From positions 51,272 through 115,271 of the forward strand of contig NZ_JAIVAE010000014.1 in assembly GCF_020171785.1 (NCBI RefSeq): a stretch of 64,000 nucleotides of DNA. The letters are read 5' to 3'. The position numbers were made by a program, and so were the translations under genes. The notes below the pieces were generated by a model. The model saw only the letters and a program-made list of their open reading frames with translations, had not been told where the DNA came from and did not search any database. This stretch comes from Guptibacillus hwajinpoensis. Lineage in GTDB: Bacteria; Bacillota; Bacilli; Bacillales; Guptibacillaceae. Of the stretch, positions 52,128-61,009 are shown one piece after another (position 1 is the stretch's first letter; every line of letters starts with the position of its first letter).

Positions 52128-52697
52128 ATGGAAAACCAATCGTTAACGCAACAAATCGGTCAGAAATTAAAAAAACTTCGTCTTGAAAATAGATTAAGTC
52201 TCGATCAATTATCAGAGCGATGTTCTGTTAGTAAGCCAATGCTTGCACAAATTGAGCGAGGAGCTTCGAATCCTACCGTTAACACGTTGTGGAAAATTGC
52301 TAACGGACTGGGCGTATCTTTCACAGCATTCATTGATGAAGAACAGCCCGTAATCAAAAAAGTAAACAGATTTGAAATAGAGCCTCTAATAGAAGAAGGC
52401 GGAAGTATGAAAGTCGTTCCCCTCTTCCCTATGGAACCTGGAAAATCATTTGAAACTTTTTATATTGAACTTGCCCCGGGCTGTAACTACCTTTCAAACC
52501 CTCACCCTGAAGGCGTAGAAGAATATGTGTTTATTGAAGAAGGGAGTATGGAGCTTGAAGTTGATACACAAACATTTATAATTTCACATGGAGAAAGTTT
52601 AAGATTTACAGCAAATTACCCCCACTATTATCGAAATACTTCTGATCAACCATGTAAAGCCACAATGATCATTCATTATCCCTCTCCTTTCCGCTGA
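52128..52697 (+). CDS. XRE-family regulator with C-terminal cupin domain
   Basis: 189 aa. Helix-turn-helix at about 9-65 (LRLENRLSLDQLSERCSVSK, PMLAQIERGASNPTVNTLW), then a cupin domain from about 90 (HPEGVEEYVFIEEGSMELEV and ESLRFTANYPHYYRN). Such regulators bind a small ligand in the cupin. Divergent from azlCD with a palindrome between, it should control the exporter and itself. AAGGAG precedes ATG 52128. Confidence 0.9.
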   Translation: MENQSLTQQIGQKLKKLRLENRLSLDQLSERCSVSKPMLAQIERGASNPTVNTLWKIANGLGVSFTAFIDEEQPVIKKVNRFEIEPLIEEGGSMKVVPLFPMEPGKSFETFYIELAPGCNYLSNPHPEGVEEYVFIEEGSMELEVDTQTFIISHGESLRFTANYPHYYRNTSDQPCKATMIIHYPSPFR

Positions 52698-52723
52698 TCA
52701 GTAGGTTTTTAAAAGCAAATCAA

Positions 52724-52747
52724 AAAACGCTCCAATCGGAGCGTTTT
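52724..52747. terminator. Terminator between the XRE regulator and E3 genes
   Basis: AAAACGCTCC and GGAGCGTTTT around AATC. It serves both convergent genes. Confidence 0.87.
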
Positions 52748-54149
52748 ATTGACCTACTTTTGTTTCCACCTTGATCTCCACTGTACGTTCAATTGCATCC
52801 GTCCATGCTTCTCCATAACCTGGATGTGGTGTATAAGGATAGATAAAATCTTCATCCCTCGCACCCATTTCAATAGCAAGCGTTGCTTTTTCAATGAGTT
52901 CTACTGCACCAGCACCTATGGCATGAAATCCTAACAACACATGATTTTCTCGATCATGATGAATCACAATCTTTCCTTCTGTGTTTCCAGTGACCATCGC
53001 ATAACCGTTTGCTTTCATTGAGGAGCTAGCTGTCATCACTTCGTAGCCTGCTTCTTTCGCTTCTATTTCGGTTAACCCTACCGACGATATCGGAGTTTGG
53101 GTTTGTATGACCTTTGGAAGGCATTCAAGCGAGAAGGCAGACTTTATCCCACAACAATGATCTGCAGCTGTCTTTCCCTGCTTAATTCCTTTCACTGCGA
53201 GGAAAGGTCCTCCTGTTAGATCACCACAAGCATATATATTTGCGCTTGTTGTTTTACATTCCTCAGAAGTAGCAATGATGCCATCATCCTGTATATCAAT
53301 TCCTACTTGGTCCAGCCTTAACGAATCACTATTTCCGACTCGGCCAATTGAATAGACAATCATCTCTGTTTCTACTTCTACGTTCTCTCCTTTAGCATCA
53401 CAAAAAACCAGGGTCATTTCTCGTTCCTTCACCAGACAACCGGATACTCCTGTGTAAAAGGCGACTTTTTGCTTCTTAAACTGCCTTATCGATTCTCGTT
53501 GGATGCTTTCATCCCATTCAGGAAGAATGGTCTCTTGATCCGTCACAATCGTTACTTCAACTCCTAGCGCACGAAACGTGCTAGCAGCCTCAATTGTGAG
53601 ATAATCAGAGCCAAACAGGATAAGCTGATTTGGAAGAGATGATAAGGTATAAAGATGTTCTAAAGGAAAGATGTTAGGGTGAGAAGAAGATGAAAGAAAG
53701 TTAGGCGTAATCGGGCTGCTACCCGTCGCAAGAATGGCATGGTTAAATGACCACACCTCAAACTTCTCCCCCTGTTCAGCTCCAATCCTGTTTTCTGAGA
53801 GAAAAGATGCCTGTCCTTTTACACAATCGATGTTGCTTGAATGAAAGCGGGCTTGTAGTCCTTTTTCCATCGTAGCAATTAAAGAATTCTTTTCTTCCTG
53901 CCATTTGTCCATGCAAAATGCTGGTGTCACCGTAATTCCTGGTGTCTTTTCATGCATTTTCCTAGCAGCGGTTGCAAGCAGTTTTGAAGGAATGCATCCG
54001 CTATGGAGGCATTCCCCACCGGGACGAAATCGATCAATGAGCGTAACGTCTCTCCCATTCTTAGCAGCACGAAATGCCGCTTCATATCCGGCTGGACCTG
54101 CACCAATTATGACAACGTCTTTTTCATGTATAATTTCACCTACCACCAT
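52746..54149 (-). CDS. Dihydrolipoamide dehydrogenase (E3) of the 2-oxoacid dehydrogenase operon
   Basis: 467 aa. FAD site IIGAGPAGYEAAFRAAKNG, redox pair GGECLHSGCIPSK, NAD region LFGSDYLTIEAASTFRALG, ACGDLTGGP and the C-terminal HPGYGEAW His-Glu dyad. In the NAD motif the usual G-x-G-x-x-G is GSDYLT, an unusual form; also CLHSGC has Leu-His-Ser in place of Leu-Asn-Val. The enzyme reoxidises lipoyl groups of E2. Its ATG overlaps the stop of E2 by one base. Confidence 0.9.
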   Translation of the reverse strand: MVVGEIIHEKDVVIIGAGPAGYEAAFRAAKNGRDVTLIDRFRPGGECLHSGCIPSKLLATAARKMHEKTPGITVTPAFCMDKWQEEKNSLIATMEKGLQARFHSSNIDCVKGQASFLSENRIGAEQGEKFEVWSFNHAILATGSSPITPNFLSSSSHPNIFPLEHLYTLSSLPNQLILFGSDYLTIEAASTFRALGVEVTIVTDQETILPEWDESIQRESIRQFKKQKVAFYTGVSGCLVKEREMTLVFCDAKGENVEVETEMIVYSIGRVGNSDSLRLDQVGIDIQDDGIIATSEECKTTSANIYACGDLTGGPFLAVKGIKQGKTAADHCCGIKSAFSLECLPKVIQTQTPISSVGLTEIEAKEAGYEVMTASSSMKANGYAMVTGNTEGKIVIHHDRENHVLLGFHAIGAGAVELIEKATLAIEMGARDEDFIYPYTPHPGYGEAWTDAIERTVEIKVETKVGQ

Positions 54150-55294
54150 TAGACAAGCTCCGTTAATAGTAGGGAAGGTTGTTCAATCAATTCAATAAAA
54201 CGATTCGTAAAACGCATAGAGGTACCTCCATCTGCAATCCGGTGATCAAATGTCATAGAAATCGACATAATCGAGCGGATGATAATTTCATCATTCTTTG
54301 TTACAACCGGCATTTTCTTCGTCTTATGGAAAGCGAGAAGGGCTGCTTCTGGATAATTAATAATCGGCGTTGCTCCTGTACTGCCAAGTGGCCCTGCGTT
54401 ACTAATAGTAAACGTACCAGATGATAGGTCTTTGCTAGTGAGTTCATTGTTCATTGCTGCTTTATGAAGGCTTTTCATTTCTTTATGAATATCGTTGATT
54501 GAGAGTTTATCACAATGATGGATAACCGGAACGATTAGTCCTTCTTCCGTATCAGTAGCTAAACCAATATGAAGATCGGGCTTCAAGTAAATCAGACCTT
54601 CTTCTTCTCTTAACTCCGAATTAAAAATAGGGAACTCTTTTAAAGCCACGCATACCGCTTTAATATAAAAAGCAGCAACCGAAATAGATTGACCTTTACC
54701 TTCTTTCATTGCCTTTTTCATTTCTAAGATGTTCGTTACATCAACTTCGTCAAAATGAGTCACATGTGGAATGGTTAAAGTGGACTTTTTCATTTTCGCT
54801 GAAATTTGTTTCCGTCTTGTTGAAAACGGAATGGTTCGTTCCTTTGCTTCTTTCTCTATTGCTCTCTCTGTTTCTTTTTCTTCGGGCTTTTGAGTTGTCG
54901 CAAGATGTCTAAAAACATCTTCATCAGTAATTCGTCCCGCTGGCCCTGTCCCCTTAACTTCCTCAATATCGATATTATTTTCGCGCGCAACTTTTCTCGT
55001 GAAAGGGGCTGCTAAAATTCTTTTCGTTCGCTTAGGAAGCCGTGTTTGCTCGGTATGCTGTGGAATTGGAGAAATCGTTAACAACGTCCCTCCTACTTCA
55101 ATAACTTCACCTGCTTTTACATAAATCGTTTCTACTTTTCCTGCAAAAGGAGACGGGAGCTCCGCCGTCACTTTATCGGTCTGTACTTCGACTAATGGCT
55201 GGTCAACTAATACATGATCGCCTGGCTTAACTAGAAGCTGCACGATTTCGCCTTCTGACATTCCTTCTCCAATGTCATGCAATTTCACATCCAT
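54149..55294 (-). CDS. 2-oxoacid dehydrogenase E2 (dihydrolipoyl acyltransferase)
   Basis: 381 aa. A single lipoyl domain (LHDIGEGMSEGEIVQ, lipoyl Lys in VQTDKVTAELPSP), a subunit-binding domain (AAPFTRKVARENNIDIEEVK) and the catalytic domain with SMTFDHRIADGG (His-x-x-x-Asp-Gly). The domain set is that of pyruvate or branched-chain complexes. It transfers the acyl group to CoA. ATG 55294 lies 7 nt behind GGGAGG; an adjacent ATG is one codon earlier. Confidence 0.92.
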   Translation of the reverse strand: MDVKLHDIGEGMSEGEIVQLLVKPGDHVLVDQPLVEVQTDKVTAELPSPFAGKVETIYVKAGEVIEVGGTLLTISPIPQHTEQTRLPKRTKRILAAPFTRKVARENNIDIEEVKGTGPAGRITDEDVFRHLATTQKPEEKETERAIEKEAKERTIPFSTRRKQISAKMKKSTLTIPHVTHFDEVDVTNILEMKKAMKEGKGQSISVAAFYIKAVCVALKEFPIFNSELREEEGLIYLKPDLHIGLATDTEEGLIVPVIHHCDKLSINDIHKEMKSLHKAAMNNELTSKDLSSGTFTISNAGPLGSTGATPIINYPEAALLAFHKTKKMPVVTKNDEIIIRSIMSISMTFDHRIADGGTSMRFTNRFIELIEQPSLLLTELV

Positions 55295-55308
55295 CATTCA
55301 ACCTCCCT

Positions 55309-56304
55309 TCAGAAGCGAACTGTCTCTTCAATCGCTCGCAAAACTTTGTTAGCATCCGGTAAATAATCATCTTCTAGCGTAAACAAAGGAACAGGCGCAT
55401 CATAACCCGTTACTTTTTTAATAGGAGACTTCATATAAAGAAATGATGTATCATTAATGATTGAAATCACTTCACTACCGACGCCACCAGAGGAAGGGGC
55501 TTCATGGATAATAACTGCTCTACCTGTTTTCTGCACCGATTCTGCGATCAGTTCTTTATCTAAAGGATAGAGAGAACGAAGATCGATAACATCACATCCT
55601 ACTCCTTTAGCAGCGGCTTTCTCCGCTGCTTCTTCCGCAACTTTCACCATTGCTCCCCATGCAAAAAGGGATACATCCTCTCCATTACGCCGCCTATAAC
55701 CTTTACCAAGTGGAATTGTATAACTTCCTGTAGGAACGTCACCTTTACCAGTCCGGTACATTTTCATCGGCTCAAGAAACAGCACCGGATCAGGATCTTT
55801 AATACTACTAATTAATAGCCCCTTTGCATCATGTGGCGTTGAAGGAACAACTACCTTCAACCCAGGTATGTGAGTAAAAAGCGCTTCTGTACTATCACTA
55901 TGAATTTCAGGAGCCCGTACACCTGCTCCATAAGGTACTCGAATCGTAAGTGGCACGGTATATCGACTTTGCGTTCGGGTTCGAATGCGCGTTGCATGAG
56001 TAATTAATTGATTAAAGCCTGGATAAATAAAGCCAAGAAACTGGATCTCCACAACAGGAGTATATCCATTCATCGCAAGTCCAATTGATGTACCAATTAA
56101 ACCTGATTCTGCAAGAGGTGTATCCATCACTCGCTGATCACCAAACAGTTCAAACAAACCGTCAGTTGCTCTAAAAACTCCGCCGTTTCTTCCTACATCC
56201 TCTCCTAGAACAAGGACAGACTCATCTTCTTCAAGAACCACTTTTAGTGCTTCTGTAATCGCCTGCACCATCGTTAGCTTTTTCATATTGACCGCTATGC
56301 TCAT
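55309..56304 (-). CDS. 2-oxoacid dehydrogenase E1 beta subunit
   Basis: 331 aa. LGEDVGRNGGVFRATDGLF, DTPLAESGLIGTSIGLAMNG and EIQFLGFIYPGFNQL are E1-beta blocks; RVPYGAGVRAPEIHSDS holds the His-containing loop. With E1-alpha it decarboxylates a 2-oxoacid on thiamine diphosphate. The start overlaps E1-alpha by 4 bp (ATGA). The name of the substrate follows from the neighbouring phenylalanine dehydrogenase. Confidence 0.92.
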   Translation of the reverse strand: MSIAVNMKKLTMVQAITEALKVVLEEDESVLVLGEDVGRNGGVFRATDGLFELFGDQRVMDTPLAESGLIGTSIGLAMNGYTPVVEIQFLGFIYPGFNQLITHATRIRTRTQSRYTVPLTIRVPYGAGVRAPEIHSDSTEALFTHIPGLKVVVPSTPHDAKGLLISSIKDPDPVLFLEPMKMYRTGKGDVPTGSYTIPLGKGYRRRNGEDVSLFAWGAMVKVAEEAAEKAAAKGVGCDVIDLRSLYPLDKELIAESVQKTGRAVIIHEAPSSGGVGSEVISIINDTSFLYMKSPIKKVTGYDAPVPLFTLEDDYLPDANKVLRAIEETVRF

Positions 56305-57365
56305 TTCCCACTCTCCTTATGAAAAAAGCGCTCCTTTTGTTCTTGAACCGGCCAAACATCCGTCCCAAACACATGATCAAATATAAGTCCTTCATCCGAT
56401 TTTTTTGTTTTTTCCATTTCCTCAACAGCAAGTTGTAATCGTTTCTCAGACTTTTTCTTAAGCTCTTCCTCCCATTCAGCATCCCAGCTACCTTCAGCTT
56501 TCAGATACTTTTCAACTCGACTAATTGGATCATCCGTCTGCCTTCTCCGTTCACTTTCTCCCTGGTCACGATATTTTGATGGCTCATCGGTCGTCGTGTG
56601 AGCTCCATAGCGCCATGTAACCGCCTCTATCAACGTTGGACCATCACCTTTTCTCGCACGTTCAACTGCTTTTAGCGTCTCACTATACACAGCAAAAACA
56701 TCATTTCCATCCACTCTTACACCAGGCATGTCATAAGCAAGGGATTTTTGAGCAATGGTTTTTGTATTCATCTGTCGCTCTATTGGAACGCTAATGGCGT
56801 AGCCATTATTTTGATTAAAGAAAACGACTGGGATTTGGAACACACTCGCAAAATTTAATCCCTCGTGAAAATCTCCTTCCGATGTTGCACCGTCTCCAAA
56901 ATAGACAAGCGATACTCTGTCGCTTCCTTTTTTCTTCTCAGCCCATGCTGTACCAGTCGCATGAAGAATTTGGGAAGCAATCGGAACGGATGGTGGAAAA
57001 ATGTGTTTTCCTTCTGGAGGAACACACCCTTCAATACACCCTTTCCAGTAAAGAAAGATATTGACGAGTGAATGCCCAAAAGCTGCCGTTGCGGCATGAT
57101 CACGATAAGTAGGAAACATCCAGTCACCATCTTCTAAAGCTAGAGCACTTCCAATTTGCGCGCCTTCTTGACCTTCAAACGGAGCATAGGTACCGATTCG
57201 ACCCTGACGCTGGAGATTAACAGCTTTCCGATCAAACATACGGGAAAACGTCATTTGTTCATAAAATCGTTTTGCATTCGCTACCGTAATGGATGGATTT
57301 TCTTCCAGTTGCTTGCCTTCTCCATTGACTAATTGAATGAATGGGAATTGCTCAGTTACGTCCAT
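56301..57365 (-). CDS. 2-oxoacid dehydrogenase E1 alpha subunit (PdhA-like)
   Basis: 354 aa. The thiamine site GDGATSEGDFHEGLNFASVF to FNQNNGYAISVP shows GDG...NN, and RYGAHTTTDEPSKYR is the phosphorylation-loop region of E1-alpha. Overall it resembles PdhA more than BkdAA, but such genes are often found with branched-chain complexes. It follows phenylalanine dehydrogenase by 24 bp. GGAGGAG precedes ATG 57365. Confidence 0.9.
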   Translation of the reverse strand: MDVTEQFPFIQLVNGEGKQLEENPSITVANAKRFYEQMTFSRMFDRKAVNLQRQGRIGTYAPFEGQEGAQIGSALALEDGDWMFPTYRDHAATAAFGHSLVNIFLYWKGCIEGCVPPEGKHIFPPSVPIASQILHATGTAWAEKKKGSDRVSLVYFGDGATSEGDFHEGLNFASVFQIPVVFFNQNNGYAISVPIERQMNTKTIAQKSLAYDMPGVRVDGNDVFAVYSETLKAVERARKGDGPTLIEAVTWRYGAHTTTDEPSKYRDQGESERRRQTDDPISRVEKYLKAEGSWDAEWEEELKKKSEKRLQLAVEEMEKTKKSDEGLIFDHVFGTDVWPVQEQKERFFHKESGK

Positions 57366-57389
57366 TAAACTCCTCCTCTCACATTAATA

Positions 57390-58490
57390 TTAAGAGCGAA
57401 CAGACCACTTCCCTGGTTTCTTATGCGCAAAGAAGCTATTTCTTCGTTTTCGGCTTTCGATTCGCTGTTCACAAAAAAGGTTCGCCGCTTTTATCGTTGA
57501 AAATGAGTGAGTCTCCGCCTGCTCAAAAATGGACAATAACGTATCGTAAATCGCCTTTGTTTTTTGAAGCACTCGTTTGGGGTTTGGGGAATACAATTCA
57601 TCAGATACCTGGATTAAGCCCCCGCTATTTACAATATAGTCTGGCGCATAAAGAATACCGCGTTCATTGAGCTGATCACCGTGCTCATTTGTTAAAAGCT
57701 GATTATTCGCAGAACCGACAATCGCTTGTACTTTAAGCTTATGGATGGTTTGATCATTAATGATCCCTCCAAGTGCACAGGGAACAAAAACATCGGCGTC
57801 CGCTTCATAAATGTCATCTCCAGTAACGACCTTTACCCCCTGGTTGAGCTCAATCGCTCGTTGAATTAAGCGATCAATCGCTGATTGATTAATATCTGAA
57901 ACAATCAAATCTGCTCCTTTTTCAAGAAGCATTTCCGCGACTTTATAGCCAACCTTTCCAAGACCTTGAATCGCATATGTTCTCCCACCTAATTCTTCTG
58001 AACCGAAAACAGTTTTATTCGTAGCTTGTATGCCGTAAAGAACGCCGTTAGCTGTTGGAATGGAGGAATCTCCACTGCCACCATATTCTTCTGGAACCCC
58101 TACAATACAGCTACTTTCTCTTAGTGAATGAACAAAATTATCAGGAGTTGTTCCCATATCTGTTCCTGTGTAAAATCGTCCATTCAACGATTCTACAAAT
58201 TGACCAAAGGCTCGAAAAAGCTCAGGCGTCCGATCTTTCAGCGGATCACCGATAATCACTGCCTTGCCACCTCCAAAATCCACATCAGCAGCTGCACATT
58301 TATACGTCATGCCTTTGGAAAGTCTTAAGACATCTTCAATGGCATCATCTACCGTTTCATAGGGACGCATTCGACATCCACCAAGCGCTGGTCCTAGCGT
58401 TGTGTTATGTATGGCGATTATGGCTTTTAGACCTGTATCAGCATCATTACAAAATAATAATTGCTCATGCTCTGCTATGCGATCAAACAC
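57390..58490 (-). CDS. Phenylalanine dehydrogenase
   Basis: 366 aa. [20 protein letters not shown], catalytic Lys in MTYKCAAAD and in [11 protein letters not shown] (about residues 64 and 76), and the NAD motif [18 protein letters not shown]. It follows Lysinibacillus/Sporosarcina phenylalanine dehydrogenase, not leucine dehydrogenase: [29 protein letters not shown] and [11 protein letters not shown], where the Leu equals Leu307 of the L. sphaericus enzyme (Val in leucine dehydrogenase). It converts Phe to phenylpyruvate with NAD. GTG 58490 lies 8 nt behind AAGGGG. A leucine dehydrogenase assignment is possible but weaker. Confidence 0.85.
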   Translation of the reverse strand: MFDRIAEHEQLLFCNDADTGLKAIIAIHNTTLGPALGGCRMRPYETVDDAIEDVLRLSKGMTYKCAAADVDFGGGKAVIIGDPLKDRTPELFRAFGQFVESLNGRFYTGTDMGTTPDNFVHSLRESSCIVGVPEEYGGSGDSSIPTANGVLYGIQATNKTVFGSEELGGRTYAIQGLGKVGYKVAEMLLEKGADLIVSDINQSAIDRLIQRAIELNQGVKVVTGDDIYEADADVFVPCALGGIINDQTIHKLKVQAIVGSANNQLLTNEHGDQLNERGILYAPDYIVNSGGLIQVSDELYSPNPKRVLQKTKAIYDTLLSIFEQAETHSFSTIKAANLFCEQRIESRKRRNSFFAHKKPGKWSVRS

Positions 58491-58516
58491 GATTTTCACC
58501 CCTTTTATGAAATCGC

Positions 58517-58912
58517 TTACATTTTAGCGTTTTCTAATTTCTCGTCGATCACCTTTTTAGGGAGAATAAACTGAATCACTTTTCCTGTTCCAATAAGCTC
58601 TCTTCCTTTTTTAACATCTATTCTGCTAATAACCGATTTGTGTGTAAGTGTAATAATAACGGCTCGTATTGTAAGGGACTGCCCTTCACACGCTGGACCC
58701 ATATGCTTTACCTCAACACCGCCGCCGATTCCCTCTTCATCATCTTCAAGATAAGGAAGGATTAACTGTCTTGCGGCCCACTCCATATGATAGACCATCG
58801 ATACAGTCGAATAAGCTTGATGAATGATTTTGCCTTCAAACTGAGCATACATATCTGGCGTGACCTTTACATGAATGACAGCACTCTGTCCAACCGAAAT
58901 TCCCTGTTTCAT
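58517..58912 (-). CDS. Hotdog-fold thioesterase (FlK-like)
   Basis: 131 aa. [59 protein letters not shown] resemble the fluoroacetyl-CoA thioesterase family; the His of VKHMGP and the Thr/Glu nearby are expected catalytic parts. It probably releases an acyl group from CoA. GAGGTG precedes ATG 58912. It is the first gene of the six-gene operon, 26 bp ahead of phenylalanine dehydrogenase. Confidence 0.8.
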   Translation of the reverse strand: MKQGISVGQSAVIHVKVTPDMYAQFEGKIIHQAYSTVSMVYHMEWAARQLILPYLEDDEEGIGGGVEVKHMGPACEGQSLTIRAVIITLTHKSVISRIDVKKGRELIGTGKVIQFILPKKVIDEKLENAKM

Positions 58913-58955
58913 CAGCTACACCTCACACCATATTATATGACGTTTATTTAACGAT

Positions 58956-58984
58956 ATAATAACATCACGTATAATAACCGTCAA
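58956..58984 (-). promoter_or_regulatory. Candidate SigA promoter of the Phe operon
   Basis: On the reverse strand TTGACG (58979-58984), 17 nt, TATTAT (58956-58961), about 45 bp before the thioesterase start. Repeats of ACGT-AT type flank it, but no clear operator is seen. Confidence 0.5.
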
Positions 58985-59072
58985 TAAATTGTCAAAAAAT
59001 TAAGAACTAAATAATAGTGAAATATTCTAAAGGTAAGCATGCTAATCATCCTTACCTCCATAAGCCATTTAA

Positions 59073-59102
59073 AGAAAAACCAACCGGAAATCCGATTGGT
59101 TT
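59073..59102 (-). terminator. Terminator after the ABC ATPase gene
   Basis: On the reverse strand AAACCAATCGG pairs with CCGGTTGGTTT (one G-T) around ATTT, then T-rich sequence. It separates the transporter from the Phe operon. Confidence 0.85.
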
Positions 59103-59108
59103 CAATTC

Positions 59109-59903
59109 CTACCCTAAAAGGGCTCGGTCATTATTCATCTTTGTACCTTTGATTCGCTGGAATTCTTGAAGCAGAGCCTCAATTGTTAAATTCTGCTTAT
59201 CTTCTCCTTCAACTTCTAATATAATTTTACCGCTATCCATCATAATTAGTCGGTTGCCTAAGTCCAGCGCCTGTTGCATATTATGAGTGACCATAAGTGT
59301 TGTTAATTGAGTTCTTTCCACAATTTCACCAGTCAATTTCGTAATTAAAGCTGCTCTGGCAGGATCGAGAGCTGCAGTATGTTCATCTAATAAGAGCATT
59401 TTAGGCTCTGTGAATGTCGCCATTAAAAGGGACAGTGCTTGCCTCTCTCCTCCCGATAGCATGCCAACTTTCGCAGACAGGCGATCCTCAAGACCAAGAT
59501 GAAGCGTCTCAAGCGCTTCTTGAAAAGTTGTTTTCAGCTTTTTAGTCACGCCTTTCATTAGCGTTCTTCTTCGATTTCGATTGTAGGCGAGGGCAAGGTT
59601 TTCCTGTATCGTCATGGATGGAGCTGTTCCTGCCATAGGATCCTGGAAAACGCGTCCGATTAACTTTGACCTCTTATATTCTGGTAAGCTTGTAATCTTC
59701 TTATCATCAATAAAGACATCTCCAACATCAGGTGTTAATACCCCGGAAATCATATTCATTAAAGTTGATTTCCCTGCTCCGTTACTTCCGATCACTGTAA
59801 CAAAATCACCTGGATCAAGCGTTAAATTAATATCTTCAAGTGCAATCTTCTCATCAAGCGTACCTTCGTTAAATACTTTGTGAATTTGATTTAGTTGAAG
59901 CAT
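59109..59903 (-). CDS. ABC transporter ATP-binding protein (TrpXYZ-type)
   Basis: 264 aa. Walker A GSNGAGKST near residue 38, signature LSGGERQALSLLM, Walker B MLLLDEHTAALDP and the H-loop VTHNMQQAL. ATG 59903 lies 8 nt behind GGAGG; an in-frame ATG at 59918 overlaps that site. The gene overlaps the permease by 35 bp. It is the third gene of the SBP-permease-ATPase set. Confidence 0.92.
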   Translation of the reverse strand: MLQLNQIHKVFNEGTLDEKIALEDINLTLDPGDFVTVIGSNGAGKSTLMNMISGVLTPDVGDVFIDDKKITSLPEYKRSKLIGRVFQDPMAGTAPSMTIQENLALAYNRNRRRTLMKGVTKKLKTTFQEALETLHLGLEDRLSAKVGMLSGGERQALSLLMATFTEPKMLLLDEHTAALDPARAALITKLTGEIVERTQLTTLMVTHNMQQALDLGNRLIMMDSGKIILEVEGEDKQNLTIEALLQEFQRIKGTKMNNDRALLG

Positions 59904-60903
59904 ACTCTTCGCCTCCATCCTTCATTTCTTTTAACTTCAACTCTTGCTGAAGACGTTTTCGCTTCTTTCGATTTCGTTCTTTTTGACCATCTATTAATTG
60001 TGGAAGAACAAGAGCAGCAATTACAATCACAGCTGTAATCAATTTCATATCACCTGTCTCCAGGAAATCCACTCGCAGCGCTAAACTGACAACAATTCGA
60101 TAGACAATCGCTCCTCCAACTACAGCGAATGTCGTCACGGCTATTGTCCGTGTTCCAAAAATTGCTTCTCCAATAATCACTGAAGCAAGTCCAATAATAA
60201 TCATTCCAATGCCCATCCCAACATCTGCAAATGAGCTATACTGTGCAATTAATGCGCCGGCAAGTGCTACAAGAGCGTTCGAAAGCCCAAGTCCAAGAAT
60301 CGTAAATTGATCCGTGTTCGCTGAGAAACTACGAATCATTCGTTTATTATCACCTGTTGCTCGAAGTGCAAGACCAATTTGCGTGCGTAAAAATAAGTCT
60401 GTCAAAATTTTTATAAGTGTCGTAACAAGTAGCATGCTTATTAAAACGGACCATGTTGATGTTAGGTTGCCAAGTCCAATTGATGAAGCTAAGTTGCTTA
60501 GTAGAGGATCGAACCCAGATGCTTCAAAAAAACCTTCTAATTTGGTAAAAACCGATTCCTCATTTAGCAACGGAACATTGGACCTTCCCATTATTCTTAA
60601 GTTTATGGAATAGAGTGCAATCATCATAAGAATCCCCGCAAGAAGAGGATTGATTTTCCCTTTTGTATGTAGGAGGCCTGTTACGCAACCCGCTAAAAAC
60701 CCCACTCCGATCGCTACAAGCGTAGCAAAAAAAGGATTCGTTCCATTTACAATTAGAATTGCAGCAATAGCTGCACCAGTGACGAAGCTCCCATCAACGG
60801 TTAAATCGGGAAAATCTAGAATACGAAACGATAAATAAACACCAAGTGCCATAATTGCATAAATAATGCCAGATTCTACTGCTCCAAACATTGCTGAACC
60901 CAT
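59869..60903 (-). CDS. ABC transporter permease (TrpXYZ-type, PF02653-like)
   Basis: 344 aa with about nine helices: SGIIYAIMALGVYLSFRILD, FPDLTVDGSFVTGAAIAAI, RATGDNKRMIRSFSANTDQF (ATPase-contact loop) and IIGEAIFGTRTI. Layout and motifs are those of LivH/TrpY-like permeases. GGAGGG precedes ATG 60903. It has a basic C-terminal tail. A terminator stands between it and the upstream binding-protein gene. Confidence 0.9.
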   Translation of the reverse strand: MGSAMFGAVESGIIYAIMALGVYLSFRILDFPDLTVDGSFVTGAAIAAILIVNGTNPFFATLVAIGVGFLAGCVTGLLHTKGKINPLLAGILMMIALYSINLRIMGRSNVPLLNEESVFTKLEGFFEASGFDPLLSNLASSIGLGNLTSTWSVLISMLLVTTLIKILTDLFLRTQIGLALRATGDNKRMIRSFSANTDQFTILGLGLSNALVALAGALIAQYSSFADVGMGIGMIIIGLASVIIGEAIFGTRTIAVTTFAVVGGAIVYRIVVSLALRVDFLETGDMKLITAVIVIAALVLPQLIDGQKERNRKKRKRLQQELKLKEMKDGGEEYASTKSNSQSI

Positions 60904-60961
60904 ACCGAACTCCCTCCTATTCTTTTCACAGTGGATTTATCCATTTGAAAACGGTATTCGT

Positions 60962-61002
60962 AAAAAAAGGTTCGAAAAAGAAAACCCCTTCTTTTTCGAA
61001 CC
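60962..61002 (-). terminator. Internal terminator between binding protein and permease genes
   Basis: GGTTCGAAAAAGAA and its exact complement around a 6-nt loop, then T7 on the reverse strand. It lies just after the stop of the binding-protein gene and before the permease start. Confidence 0.88.
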
Positions 61003-61009
61003 CATTTTT

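Noticed and set aside
57390..58490. Leucine dehydrogenase of a classical bkd operon
   Set aside because: Specificity-region residues and overall wording match phenylalanine dehydrogenase; the leucine call is kept only as the weaker alternative.
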